NCBI RefSeq assembly: GCF_900129245.1
Contig: NZ_FQUT01000014.1
Location: 1-64,000, forward strand
Direction: 5' to 3'
Length of the DNA stretch: 64,000 nt
DNA from: Chryseobacterium arachidis
GTDB lineage: Bacteria; Bacteroidota; Bacteroidia; Flavobacteriales; Weeksellaceae
Under the pieces are notes generated by a model. The model ran no database searches and was not told the DNA's origin. It worked only from the letters and a program-made list of their open reading frames with translations. The position numbers were made by a program, and so were the translations under genes. This document shows positions 35,421 through 45,164 of the stretch, piece after piece. Within the stretch, counting starts at the first letter, position 1. Each line of letters starts with the position of its first letter.

Positions 35421-36650
35421 ATGTTAGAAAAGAAAGAACATAATTACGAGAAGGTAGTTTTGGTAGGTGTTATCACACAACATCAGGATGAGGATAAACT
35501 TCAGGAATATATGGATGAGCTGGAGTTTTTGGCCTATACAGCCGGAGCCTCGGTAGACAAAAGATTTACTCAAAAATTAACGCAGCCTGACTCCAAAACG
35601 TTTATCGGAAGCGGTAAAGCCCAGGAAATTAAAGAATACGTAAAGGAAAACAATATAGGAACGGTCATTTTCGATGACGAATTATCTCCTTCCCAGCTTA
35701 AAAACCTGGAAAGAGAAATGGAAGTTAAAATTCTGGACAGAACCAACCTAATCCTTGATATTTTTGCACAGAGAGCAACGACTTCTTATGCAAGAACACA
35801 GGTAGAATTAGCTCAGTATCAATATCTTTTACCTCGATTAACAAGAATGTGGACTCACCTGGAGCGTCAGAAAGGGGGAATCGGGATGAGAGGTCCCGGG
35901 GAAACGGAAATTGAAACCGACAGACGTATCATCCGTGACAGAATCTCTTTGTTGAAAGACAAACTGAAAACGATCGACAAACAGATGGCCACGCAAAGAA
36001 ACAACCGTGGAAAAGTAGTTCGTGCCGCTTTGGTCGGGTATACCAACGTTGGAAAATCAACATTGATGAATGCCTTGTCAAAATCTGAGGTTTTTGCTGA
36101 AAATAAATTATTCGCAACGCTTGACACGACCGTAAGAAAAGTGGTAATCGGAAATTTACCATTTCTTTTGACGGATACGGTAGGATTTATCAGAAAATTA
36201 CCTACTCAGTTGGTAGAATCATTCAAATCTACGCTGGATGAGGTTCGTGAAGCGGATCTTTTGATTCATGTGGTGGACATTTCTCATGAAAGTTTTGAAG
36301 ATCATATAGATTCTGTAAATCAGATTTTAATGGAAATCAATGCCCATCAGAAGCCGATGGTGATGGTTTTCAATAAAATTGATGATTTCAGCTATGAAAA
36401 AAAGGACGAAGACGATTTAACACCTTCAACAAAGAAAAATATTTCTCTGGATGAATGGAAAAAAACGTGGATGGCAAAATCTAAATATCCAACGGTTTTC
36501 ATTTCAGCTTTAACGAAAGAAAACTTCCCGGAAATGAAAAAAATGATCTACGATGAGGTGATGAAGATTCATATCTCAAGATTTCCTTACAACGATTTCC
36601 TTTTCGAATATTTCGACAACGACGAGGAAGAAGAAAACAACAACGATTAA
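35421..36650 (+). CDS. hflX: Ribosome-associated GTPase HflX
   Basis: 409 aa. N-terminal HflX domain (KTFIGSGKAQEIKEYV, ELSPSQLKNLE), the linker GGIGMRGPGETEIETDRR, then the G domain with GYTNVGKST, DTVGFIRKLP and NKID. HflX rescues or splits stalled ribosomes under stress. The C-terminus is acidic (DNDEEEENNND). The stop codon overlaps the start of the next gene by one base. Confidence 0.96.
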   Translation: MLEKKEHNYEKVVLVGVITQHQDEDKLQEYMDELEFLAYTAGASVDKRFTQKLTQPDSKTFIGSGKAQEIKEYVKENNIGTVIFDDELSPSQLKNLEREMEVKILDRTNLILDIFAQRATTSYARTQVELAQYQYLLPRLTRMWTHLERQKGGIGMRGPGETEIETDRRIIRDRISLLKDKLKTIDKQMATQRNNRGKVVRAALVGYTNVGKSTLMNALSKSEVFAENKLFATLDTTVRKVVIGNLPFLLTDTVGFIRKLPTQLVESFKSTLDEVREADLLIHVVDISHESFEDHIDSVNQILMEINAHQKPMVMVFNKIDDFSYEKKDEDDLTPSTKKNISLDEWKKTWMAKSKYPTVFISALTKENFPEMKKMIYDEVMKIHISRFPYNDFLFEYFDNDEEEENNND

Positions 36651-37279
36651 TGAAATATCCCTTTTTCCTTTTATTCCTTTTTGTTTCGGTTTTTGGCTTT
36701 GCCCAGAAATCTGCAATTGATTTTAAAGCGATTGAGAAAAATCTTAAAAACGAGAAATCTCCGTACAATTACGAAAAACTGATTTTTAAGTATAAAGGCT
36801 ATCCGAAATCTCTGGACACCATAGAAACACAACATCTTTACTATGGAAGAAATTTCCGTAAAGATGTGGTTTCTACCAACGATGATGACTTCAAAACTTT
36901 GGCAGAAGCTTTTAAAACCGCCAACTTCGACGAGTGCATAAAACTGGGGAAAATTCTGTATGAAAAAGACCCTACGAATCTCGACATTCTGTTGATTTTG
37001 CTTAAAGCGTACGACTCTAAGCAGGATTCTAATAACGTTATTCATCATTTGGGACAGTTCAGGGCATTAACCGGAGCCATAAGATCTTCCGGTAACGGAA
37101 AAGCTGAAAAGACCCCTTTTCAGGTAAACTCCGTCGGTGATGAGTATATTCTGCTGAACATTCTGAATATCGGGCAGGATTATACACGCGGTTCGAAATC
37201 TACAAAAGACGGAATACTTGACATCTGGGAAAAAGACAACAGCAAAATTTACATTAAAGTACTTTATATCGATTATTAA
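36650..37279 (+). CDS. DUF4919 family exported protein
   Basis: 209 aa with a signal peptide (ending FGFAQ). The family pattern is visible in YNYEKLIFKYKGYPKSLDTI and YGRNFRKDV; the C-terminal half ends DGILDIWEKDNSKIY. DUF4919 is a Bacteroidetes family without known function. Its start overlaps the hflX stop (TAATG), so it is translationally coupled to hflX. Confidence 0.8.
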   Translation: MKYPFFLLFLFVSVFGFAQKSAIDFKAIEKNLKNEKSPYNYEKLIFKYKGYPKSLDTIETQHLYYGRNFRKDVVSTNDDDFKTLAEAFKTANFDECIKLGKILYEKDPTNLDILLILLKAYDSKQDSNNVIHHLGQFRALTGAIRSSGNGKAEKTPFQVNSVGDEYILLNILNIGQDYTRGSKSTKDGILDIWEKDNSKIYIKVLYIDY

Positions 37280-37306
37280 TATTAAATAAATTAAAAAAAC
37301 AGCTTA

Positions 37307-38593
37307 GTGGAATTATATTATTCATTTTCAGCTTTAATAGTTTTAGCATCCATATTTTCATATCTCAACTACAGATTCCTTAAACTTCCGAGTACCATCG
37401 GGATCATGGTAATCGCCATCGTAGTTTCCATATTTCTGGTTTCTTTCGGAGAAACTGTTTTACCAAGAACCTTCGGACACCTCCATAATCTAATGAGCAG
37501 CATCGACTTTACAGAAGTTCTGATGGGCGCCATGCTTAATTTTCTGCTGTTTGCAGGAGGAATTCATATTAACATAGATGATCTTAAGGAACAATTCTGG
37601 CCTGTGGTCATATTTTCCACTGCAGGTGTAGTTATTTCTACGTTTGTGGTTGGTTTTGGAGTATATTATTTGCTTCCTTTGGTGGGTCTTCAGCTGCCGT
37701 TCATTTACTGTCTGCTTTTTGGAGCCCTGATCTCTCCTACCGACCCTGTTGCTGTTTTAAGTATTTTAAAGCAGGCTAATGTTTCTAAAGCACTGGAAAC
37801 AAAAGTGGCCGGGGAATCTTTGTTCAACGACGGTATGGCGGTTGTGGTCTTCACAGTGGTTCTTCAGCTGGCGATCGGGAATGAAGTAGATCTTGGTGTA
37901 GAAAGTATCGGAATTCTATTGCTAAAAGAAGCCGGTGGAGGGCTTTTATTGGGGGTTATTTTAGGTTGGGTAACTTCCAGATTAATGCGTGAAGTGGATG
38001 ATTATATAATTTCAGTACTGGTAACGCTTTCTGTGGTTATGGGAGGATATCTTATTGCCAGACAGATGCATATTTCCGGACCGTTGACGATGGTAGCCGC
38101 AGGATTATTCATGGGTAATTTCAATGTGAAATTCAAGATGAAATCTGTTACCCAGGATTACCTGATTAAATTCTGGGAACTGATCGATGAAATTTTAAAT
38201 GCTGTTTTATTCCTTTTTATCGGATTTGAATTATTAATCATCAAAGATTTAAGCCATTTTATGATTCCCGGGCTTATTGCCATCGTTGTGGTTTTATTTG
38301 CGAGATTCATATCCATTTGGGGACCTACAAAATTTATGTCTTTTAAAACAAGATTCAGCCCGCAAACGGTAAAAGTTTTGGTATGGGGAGGTATCCGGGG
38401 CGGAGTTTCTATTGCCTTAGCATTATCCATTCCCAAAGGTGAAAACAGTAATATTGTTTTAAGTATTACTTATTGTGTGGTTGTATTTTCCATTATTGTT
38501 CAGGGACTTACCATTGCTAAAGTGGCTAACCCTAAGAAGATTGCCAAGGAAGAGGAAGAGCAGGAAAATGTAGCTTTAAATAATATTGATTAA
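37307..38593 (+). CDS. Na+/H+ antiporter, CPA1 family
   Basis: 428 aa with about 12 membrane helices. The CPA1 ion-binding motifs are present: ALISPTDPVAVLSIL (DP pair) and GESLFNDGMAVVVF (ND pair), plus the R-rich WGGIRGGVSIALAL helix. It exchanges Na+ or K+ for H+ across the inner membrane. Start is a GTG at 37307, 27 bp after the DUF4919 gene; no nearer ATG gives a full first helix. Confidence 0.93.
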   Translation: MELYYSFSALIVLASIFSYLNYRFLKLPSTIGIMVIAIVVSIFLVSFGETVLPRTFGHLHNLMSSIDFTEVLMGAMLNFLLFAGGIHINIDDLKEQFWPVVIFSTAGVVISTFVVGFGVYYLLPLVGLQLPFIYCLLFGALISPTDPVAVLSILKQANVSKALETKVAGESLFNDGMAVVVFTVVLQLAIGNEVDLGVESIGILLLKEAGGGLLLGVILGWVTSRLMREVDDYIISVLVTLSVVMGGYLIARQMHISGPLTMVAAGLFMGNFNVKFKMKSVTQDYLIKFWELIDEILNAVLFLFIGFELLIIKDLSHFMIPGLIAIVVVLFARFISIWGPTKFMSFKTRFSPQTVKVLVWGGIRGGVSIALALSIPKGENSNIVLSITYCVVVFSIIVQGLTIAKVANPKKIAKEEEEQENVALNNID

Positions 38594-38608
38594 CTATCTG
38601 CCAGTCAT

Positions 38609-39328
38609 ATGAGTAAAATCCTTAAAGAAATCGAAGAAGCTTTAGCTGTTCTGTCTATTCCCGAAAAGGCTGAGTTTTTTCCTAAGTTTTTCAAAACCGG
38701 AAAAGGCGAATATGGTGAAGGCGATCTTTTTCTTGGAGTAAAAGTTCCTGATCAGCGGTCTGTAGCAAAAGAATACTATGCTAAAATTTCATGGGAAGAT
38801 TTAAGCCAATTATTGTCTTCAAAATATCATGAGCACAGATTAACGGCTTTATTCATGCTGATCTCAAAATTCGAAAAAACAAAAGATAAAGCTGTAAAGG
38901 ACGAGCTTGTTGAGTTTTATCTCAATCATTTACAGCATGTTAACAATTGGGATCTTGTGGATTCAAGCTGTTATAAAATATTGGGCCGGTATGCATTTGA
39001 AAATCAGAAAGAAAGCTTACTAAAAAAACTTTCGGATTCCGAAGACATGTGGCACAAGAGAATCGCAGTGGTCGGAACCATGCATTATATAAAAAAAGGT
39101 TATTTTGATCTTACGAAAGAGTTTGTCACACAAAATTTAAAGCACACCCATGATCTGATGCATAAAGCAAACGGCTGGCTGCTTCGGGAAATGGGCAATA
39201 AAAATGAAAAAGAACTTATTGACTACCTGAATAAACACTACAAAGAAATGCCAAGAACCTGCCTGAGATACGCCATCGAAAAGCTGGACGAAGACCTTCG
39301 ACAGGATTATTTAAAAGGCAGAATTTAA
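38609..39328 (+). CDS. DNA alkylation repair protein, AlkD-like
   Basis: 239 aa of helical HEAT-like repeats. Typical strings are GEGDLFLGVKVPDQR near residue 35, NNWDLVDSSCYKILG near 115 and HKANGWLLREMG near 195. AlkD-type glycosylases remove bulky alkylated bases without base flipping. It follows the antiporter gene by 15 bp. Confidence 0.9.
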   Translation: MSKILKEIEEALAVLSIPEKAEFFPKFFKTGKGEYGEGDLFLGVKVPDQRSVAKEYYAKISWEDLSQLLSSKYHEHRLTALFMLISKFEKTKDKAVKDELVEFYLNHLQHVNNWDLVDSSCYKILGRYAFENQKESLLKKLSDSEDMWHKRIAVVGTMHYIKKGYFDLTKEFVTQNLKHTHDLMHKANGWLLREMGNKNEKELIDYLNKHYKEMPRTCLRYAIEKLDEDLRQDYLKGRI

Positions 39329-39340
39329 ATAAACCCAAGT

Positions 39341-40009
39341 ATGAAAACTTTTCTTAAACAACTTTTTCTGTTAATACCGCTATTACTTTTAACGAGTTGT
39401 TTCGATATTTTAGATAAAGTAAATGTAAAAGCCGACGGTAGCGGAGAATATACTATCATTCTCAACGCCAGCAAAAGCAAAACCCGATTGGCATCGATCT
39501 CGAAAATGGAAACCATTAACGGTAAAAAAGTCCCGAAAAAATCTGAAATTGAAGCTAAAATTAACGAAGCGGCAAAAATTCTCAAAGCAACATCTGGAAT
39601 TTCCAATGTGAAAACTTCGATGGATTTTGATAATTATATCATCAAATTAAGCTGTAATTTCAAAAATATTGAAAATATCAATTCAGGATTAAAGCAGTTA
39701 AAAGCTAAGAATATTTTAGGAAAAATGGTTCCGACACAGATCTACAGTCAGAATCTGGCAAATAAAACTTTTACCCGAAATAAAATCAATAGCTTTAGAA
39801 GTGATTACGACAAGATGAGTAAGGCAGATAAAGAAATCTTTACTGATGCCAAGTACACTTCTATTATGCAGTTTGAAAACAGCATCAAATCTCAGACAAA
39901 CAGTTCTTACTTGCTTTCACCCAACAAAAAAGCGCTGAAGCTGGAAGCCAATGTTCTGGATTTTATTCTTCAGAAAAAACAATTACAAAATACGATCCTC
40001 TTTCAATAA
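39341..40009 (+). CDS. Hypothetical lipoprotein, 222 aa
   Basis: Lipoprotein signal with LLLLTSC (Cys21). The start of the mature region, FDILDKVNVKADGSGEYTII, resembles small lipoproteins that accompany DUF4836-like proteins. It is first of three closely spaced genes (12 bp to the next) and may work with them in the envelope. No catalytic motif. Confidence 0.65.
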   Translation: MKTFLKQLFLLIPLLLLTSCFDILDKVNVKADGSGEYTIILNASKSKTRLASISKMETINGKKVPKKSEIEAKINEAAKILKATSGISNVKTSMDFDNYIIKLSCNFKNIENINSGLKQLKAKNILGKMVPTQIYSQNLANKTFTRNKINSFRSDYDKMSKADKEIFTDAKYTSIMQFENSIKSQTNSSYLLSPNKKALKLEANVLDFILQKKQLQNTILFQ

Positions 40010-40021
40010 ATTTCCCATACC

Positions 40022-42046
40022 ATGAAATCTATTTTACTAAAAACACAGATTATCTTCTTATTTTTCGGGTTTACGCTCGCATTCTCCCAACAGAAAATGA
40101 AAATTCCTGCGGATGCTTCATTTTATATGGAAATCAACGGGAAACAGCTCAATAAGAAAGTGAATTGGCAGAAGCTGAATCCTTTTTTATTGGATGTAAC
40201 GAAAGAAGAAAAAGAAAAACCAACGTGGACAGATTATTCCAAAACCGGAATTAAATATGATGCTACACAGTATCATTATGCGAGCTTCAATGATTCTTTA
40301 AAAGTTTACACCGCTCACTTTATTTTAGACAATAAAGATAAATTTCTGGAATTCATTAATTCTACAAAGAAAAAAGGACTGGAAATTTCCAAAAAAGACA
40401 AATATTCTTACGTAAGTCTGGAAGATGATATGTTTGTTGCCTGGAACGGAGATCGTGCCGTATTGAAAATGATCAGTTACACCAAGCCGTACGACTGGTC
40501 TGATGAAGCAATAACTGACAGCGCTGTAGCTGTAGCAGACAGTGCTGCGGCGGCGGTTGATTCTGCTTACGCAGATCTTCCGGAAAAGCCCTTCGACTAT
40601 AGAGAAGAAATTGATTATCTGAAAGATGATATTAAATATTTAAAGGAAAGCATCAAGGAAAATAAAGCCGAAATTGCAAAAAAGGAAAAAGACATCAAAT
40701 ATCTTGAAAAGCACCATCAGTATCCTGAGGAAAAGAAAGGCTCAACCGATAAAAATTATGGTGATAAAGAAAGCGAGTTCACGCTTCCTCCGCTAAAACA
40801 GGAGATTGAAGAAAAAGAAGATTTGGCCTATCAAAAAGAGCTGGATTCTATTCGCATACAGGAATTTAAGCTGGTTAAGAAAATAGCCGAAGATTCCTTT
40901 AATACCTATTTTAATTCTAGTCTCGAACTTGATGTATCGAAAGACATCCTGAAATTCAGAGATGCAAATGCTGATGTTTTTGTATACACCGACTACGGAA
41001 GAATTGTAAACGAAGGCATTTATGGCAAAATGATGAAACGCTACGAATTCGGAGAGATTTTTAACAATATCTATAATTCCAATTCTTCTTACAATCTTTA
41101 TTTCGATAAGGAAAAAGTAAGGCTGGTGAGCAGCTATCAGCACAAAAATCCTGAAGTGCAGAGTCATTTTTCAGCAATTTACAAAGGGAAGAAAAACAAA
41201 AACCTGATGTCGCTGATCAACGATAAAAGCATTGGTTATTATGCCATTAATATAGACGGAAGCAAATATTTCGACCTGATGTACAGCCTTTTGAAAAATT
41301 CAGGAGAATCTGAATACCATAAGGAAATGGAACTGATGATGGAAACCATGAAGATTGTTCTGGACGAAGAAGCCATCGCCAAAATTGCTCCCGGAAACGG
41401 TATTTTTGTCTTAAACGAACTAAAAACAAAAACCGTAGAATATACCGACTACGATTATGACGACGACTACAACGAAAAAGAGGTAAAGAAAACAAAAGAA
41501 GTGGCAATGCCGAATTTCACGTTTGCATTCGCTACGGAAAACGAGGGATATTGGAACCGCATTTTCAACCTTTTGACAACCAACAAGAACACCGCAAAAA
41601 AATTCTCGAAGAACGGGGATTTTTATGCGTTTAAAGAAGAAAAAAGCACCGGATATTTCGATCAGTTATTCTTCAGTGTAAAAAACGGAACCGTTTATGT
41701 AACAACTTCTACAGATAATATTACCGTGAAAAACCAGTCGGATATTTCTAAAAACTGGGCGAAAGATTCCGCAAAATATCCTGCATCCGGAAGGTTTGAT
41801 ATCGAGAGACTTCTTACCGGCTTAGAGAAAGAATTCAAGAGTCCTTCCGAAAGAAAAACCTTAGATTTTGTAAAGAAAAATGTTGGTGAAGTCTATTTTA
41901 AATCTGAAGCGAAAGGCGATGCCCTGGAAACAGAAATAGACTACAGCATTAAAAATTCTTCGGAAAACAGCCTGATGTATTTCTTCGATTTAATTGATGA
42001 GATCCGTAAAATAAAGGAATCTGAGAAAAAACAGCCTATTTTATAA
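40022..42046 (+). CDS. Large exported protein, DUF4836-like
   Basis: 674 aa, signal peptide ending AFSQ. The opening KMKIPADASFYMEINGKQL and the repeated beta/alpha units recall DUF4836/DUF3352-like periplasmic proteins. A long charged coiled coil (about 195-285, rich in K/E) is inserted, and an acidic tyrosine-rich loop (YDYDDDYNEKE) lies near 480. Function unknown. The next gene starts 1 bp after its stop. Confidence 0.6.
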   Translation: MKSILLKTQIIFLFFGFTLAFSQQKMKIPADASFYMEINGKQLNKKVNWQKLNPFLLDVTKEEKEKPTWTDYSKTGIKYDATQYHYASFNDSLKVYTAHFILDNKDKFLEFINSTKKKGLEISKKDKYSYVSLEDDMFVAWNGDRAVLKMISYTKPYDWSDEAITDSAVAVADSAAAAVDSAYADLPEKPFDYREEIDYLKDDIKYLKESIKENKAEIAKKEKDIKYLEKHHQYPEEKKGSTDKNYGDKESEFTLPPLKQEIEEKEDLAYQKELDSIRIQEFKLVKKIAEDSFNTYFNSSLELDVSKDILKFRDANADVFVYTDYGRIVNEGIYGKMMKRYEFGEIFNNIYNSNSSYNLYFDKEKVRLVSSYQHKNPEVQSHFSAIYKGKKNKNLMSLINDKSIGYYAINIDGSKYFDLMYSLLKNSGESEYHKEMELMMETMKIVLDEEAIAKIAPGNGIFVLNELKTKTVEYTDYDYDDDYNEKEVKKTKEVAMPNFTFAFATENEGYWNRIFNLLTTNKNTAKKFSKNGDFYAFKEEKSTGYFDQLFFSVKNGTVYVTTSTDNITVKNQSDISKNWAKDSAKYPASGRFDIERLLTGLEKEFKSPSERKTLDFVKKNVGEVYFKSEAKGDALETEIDYSIKNSSENSLMYFFDLIDEIRKIKESEKKQPIL

Positions 42047-42047
42047 G

Positions 42048-43265
42048 ATGAAGAAAATTATTGTCTTGGCCGTTTTTCTGCTGATTGCCATCGTTTATTT
42101 CACATTTTATCATCAGAATAAAGAATTAAAATTCATTCCTAAAAATGCGGATATTGTAGTTTTAATCGATGTAAAAAAACTGGAAAGACAATATATTTCC
42201 AACCTTGCCATCCATCCTTCAAAATGGTTGGGGAACAAGGCTAAAAATACAATTTCAATACAGGAATCGGGAGTGCAAATTCCCGATTTTTTGCAAATTT
42301 TTCATGTCAGTAATACCCAATTTTCTGAATGGTACAGCGTTGTTGAAATTAAAAATGAGCAACAGTTTATAAAATATCTGAAACAGCAAAAATTCATCGA
42401 TAAAGGTAAAAATGTATTTCAAAAAGAACAGATTATTCTAACGATTGATCACGAAAAATGCATCATCGGAACATCTGATAGAGCATTGAAAAACATCCGT
42501 CAATTCATTGCATCCGGAAAAAACGATTTTAGAGCCGATTCTTTTATTAATGGCAGTTTGGGAAGCATCTCATTCATTTCCGGACCGCGAACCCGCAATT
42601 TCTCTATCAACTTAAATAACGACGATATTGAAATAAAAAGTGCAGTCAACGGAGAAGCTTTTAATTCTATTATCGCTCAGCTTCAACAAAAAAACACTTT
42701 TTTAGAAACCGAATTAGATTCTAAAAATATCCAAAACTTAGCTTCTTTTTTTGATAAAACCCTTGCAGATTCTTTACATCTCAATCATTTTACAGCAACT
42801 GCAGATCCGGAACAGGTAAGCGATACCATCATTACTTATGGCTATGACGATAACTTTAATGAGATTGAGAAAAAGTCTTTCCGGAAAATTACACAGCTCA
42901 ATTATGTGATGGCATTGCAAAGTTTAAATCCTGAAAAAACAGAGCAATATTTTCAGCATAAAAAATGGATGAATGCTCAGAACCAATTTACAGCCATCCC
43001 ATTCCAGCCGAATGTGATTGAGAAAAACAAAGTAGGATTTGAAATCAAATCAACGAGAAAAGCCATCTCCCTCTCCCCTATATTGAAAGAAAATTATATT
43101 TTTATAAGAAATAAGGCCTTACTATATTCTTCGCTTACATCTTTAACCCCCACTGAAAAGAAACTGATTTCAAATTTAGAATACCTCTTTTATGGAAATA
43201 AAGGTTATGATTATTATGTAAAACTGAAATTCAGAAAAGAAGATCTGCCGCTGATTTTAAGGTAG
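42048..43265 (+). CDS. Membrane-anchored paralogue of the preceding protein
   Basis: 405 aa. One N-terminal membrane helix (IIVLAVFLLIAIVYFTFY), then KFIPKNADIVVLIDVKKLER, matching the start of the 674-aa neighbour in pattern, and further alpha/beta repeats. Last gene of the three-gene group; likely acts at the inner membrane face of the periplasm with the other two. No enzyme motif seen. Confidence 0.6.
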   Translation: MKKIIVLAVFLLIAIVYFTFYHQNKELKFIPKNADIVVLIDVKKLERQYISNLAIHPSKWLGNKAKNTISIQESGVQIPDFLQIFHVSNTQFSEWYSVVEIKNEQQFIKYLKQQKFIDKGKNVFQKEQIILTIDHEKCIIGTSDRALKNIRQFIASGKNDFRADSFINGSLGSISFISGPRTRNFSINLNNDDIEIKSAVNGEAFNSIIAQLQQKNTFLETELDSKNIQNLASFFDKTLADSLHLNHFTATADPEQVSDTIITYGYDDNFNEIEKKSFRKITQLNYVMALQSLNPEKTEQYFQHKKWMNAQNQFTAIPFQPNVIEKNKVGFEIKSTRKAISLSPILKENYIFIRNKALLYSSLTSLTPTEKKLISNLEYLFYGNKGYDYYVKLKFRKEDLPLILR

Positions 43266-43290
43266 CAAAAGGATATTTAATTACACATTA

Positions 43291-43629
43291 ATGGATCATT
43301 CGCAAATTTTATTGTTAAAAACATTTACACATTACTTTCTGCATTTTGTCTTTCCGGTGTTTATCGCTTTAATTTTTTATCGTGATCACTGGAAAAAAGT
43401 GTATCTCATTCTATTGGCAACAATGCTTGTGGATCTGGATCATCTTTTTGCAAACCCCATTTTTGATCCCAACCGCGGAAGCATCGGCTTTCATTTTTTG
43501 CATTCTTACTATGCGATTGCGGTGTATTTTTTGATGCTATTTTTTAAAGGAAATATCCGTATTATTGGCATTGGACTATTATTTCATATGCTGACCGATT
43601 TTCAGGATTTTTATTTCTGGAGTCATTAA
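43291..43629 (+). CDS. DUF6122-like small membrane protein
   Basis: 112 aa with three to four membrane helices. Polar residues recur in the helices: LHFVFP, LVDLDHLF, FHFLHSYY and LFHMLTDFQDF. The spacing of His and Asp (DLDH, HxLTD) resembles metal-dependent membrane hydrolases, but no activity is known. Single gene between the envelope operon and the Ca2+/H+ antiporter. Confidence 0.65.
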   Translation: MDHSQILLLKTFTHYFLHFVFPVFIALIFYRDHWKKVYLILLATMLVDLDHLFANPIFDPNRGSIGFHFLHSYYAIAVYFLMLFFKGNIRIIGIGLLFHMLTDFQDFYFWSH

Positions 43630-43694
43630 AATATTATTAATATTTTCTTTTGATATCTTAAATTTCATAGATTTTTTGTATTTTGTAGACACTT

Positions 43695-44765
43695 ATGAAA
43701 ATAAAAGAACTGTTACATTATACCTATATTTTTCCTGTTTTGGCGGTGGGATATTATTTCTCCGGATTAATGGGAACGGGCGTGGTATTTGATGTAGTTG
43801 CGGGTCTTTTGCTTACCGGAAGCGTTTTATCGGCAGTGCATCATGCGGAAGTTGTAGCCCATAAAGTCGGCGAACCTTTCGGAACGATTATTTTAGCATT
43901 GTGCATCACCATCATTGAAGTGGCTTTAATTATTTCGTTAATGGTTGCCGGTGGTGAACAGGCCATCACCTTGGCAAGAGATACGGTTTTTGCCGCCGTC
44001 ATGCTTATTCTGAACGGTATTTTAGGCATCTGTATTTTGGTAGGAGGCGTTAAATATTACGAACAGTTTTTTGCCAGAACCTCAGCCACCACTTATCTGG
44101 TAAGCATTGTATCCATTTTAGTTTTAACACTGGTTCTTCCTAATTTTACCTCAAGTGTGAACGGACCGTTTTATAATCAGGCGCAGCTGATATTTGTTTC
44201 GATTGCCTGCCTCGTTATTTACGGGATATTTCTGATGGTTCAGACGATCAGACACCGAAATTATTTTATTGTTCCCGAAGAGCATCCTGAAGAACATTAT
44301 ATTCCTTCTTTTAATAAAACACTCATCAGCTTTATATTTCTGGTCATCTGTCTGGCAATTGTTGTGATGATGGCCAAAGGACTGTCCACAACCATCGAGA
44401 ATATGGTTCAGAGTATGGGTGCACCGAAATCTTTGGTGGGCGTAATTATTGCAGCTGTTGTTCTACTTCCCGAAGGGCTTGCCGCGATCAGGGCAGCGCG
44501 CGGAAATCAGATTCAGTCGAGCCTGAATCTTGCACTGGGATCGGCTCTGGCAAGTATCGGACTTACTATTCCTGCAGTTTCCGTGGTTTGCATTATGTAT
44601 GATATTCCACTGGTTTTGGGGCTGGATAAAAAAGACATTATTCTTCTTTCATTATCGGTTTTCATCGTTATGCTTTCCTTAAGCCGTGGAAAAACAAATA
44701 TTCTTTACGGAACCGTTTTATTGGTCAACCTCGCCGCTTACATTTTCACGGTAATCGTTCCTTAA
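43695..44765 (+). CDS. Ca2+/H+ antiporter, CaCA family (ChaA-like)
   Basis: 356 aa, about 11 membrane helices in two halves. The two alpha repeats are visible: GEPFGTIILALCITIIEVAL near 58-78 and LPEGLAAIRAARGN with QSSLNLALGSALAS near 255-290. The acidic residues that bind Ca2+ are kept. It exports Ca2+ (or Na+/K+) against protons. Transcribed alone; the globin gene converges on it. Confidence 0.92.
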   Translation: MKIKELLHYTYIFPVLAVGYYFSGLMGTGVVFDVVAGLLLTGSVLSAVHHAEVVAHKVGEPFGTIILALCITIIEVALIISLMVAGGEQAITLARDTVFAAVMLILNGILGICILVGGVKYYEQFFARTSATTYLVSIVSILVLTLVLPNFTSSVNGPFYNQAQLIFVSIACLVIYGIFLMVQTIRHRNYFIVPEEHPEEHYIPSFNKTLISFIFLVICLAIVVMMAKGLSTTIENMVQSMGAPKSLVGVIIAAVVLLPEGLAAIRAARGNQIQSSLNLALGSALASIGLTIPAVSVVCIMYDIPLVLGLDKKDIILLSLSVFIVMLSLSRGKTNILYGTVLLVNLAAYIFTVIVP

Positions 44766-44783
44766 TCTGAGAACTTTTAACAG

Positions 44784-45164
44784 CTAAAGTCTTCTTGCCA
44801 AGTCCATTTTAAAAGCCATCAATTTGGCAATATTTTCAGACTTATAAATCGCCATATCGGCATTTTCTCCCACAAAATTTTCTTCAACAGTTGTTCTCCA
44901 AAGCTCCAGCCATCGGTCGAAGTGTTTTTGTTCCATCGCCTCAATCTCATTGATCGGAAAATGAACTCCCATCGGATTTCCTTTGTAAGACATCTGCCCG
45001 AAAAGAATGGTTTCCCAGAAAGAATACATTTTCGGCAAATGCTTATCCCAATCTACTTTGGCAATATCATTAAAGAAAAAACCAATCGTCTCATCCTTAA
45101 CAACTTTCGCATAAAAAGCATTGACAAGTTGTTCTATATCTTCTCTTGTTTCTAATTTTTTCAT
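44784..45164 (-). CDS. Group III truncated hemoglobin
   Basis: 126 aa. Pattern of the two-over-two globin: AFYAKVVKDETIGFFF, KVDWDKHLPKMYSFWETILF and QKHFDRWLELW, containing the proximal His region and the group III Phe/Trp residues. Bacterial group III globins bind O2 or NO and are thought to protect against nitrosative stress. Single gene. Confidence 0.9.
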   Translation of the reverse strand: MKKLETREDIEQLVNAFYAKVVKDETIGFFFNDIAKVDWDKHLPKMYSFWETILFGQMSYKGNPMGVHFPINEIEAMEQKHFDRWLELWRTTVEENFVGENADMAIYKSENIAKLMAFKMDLARRL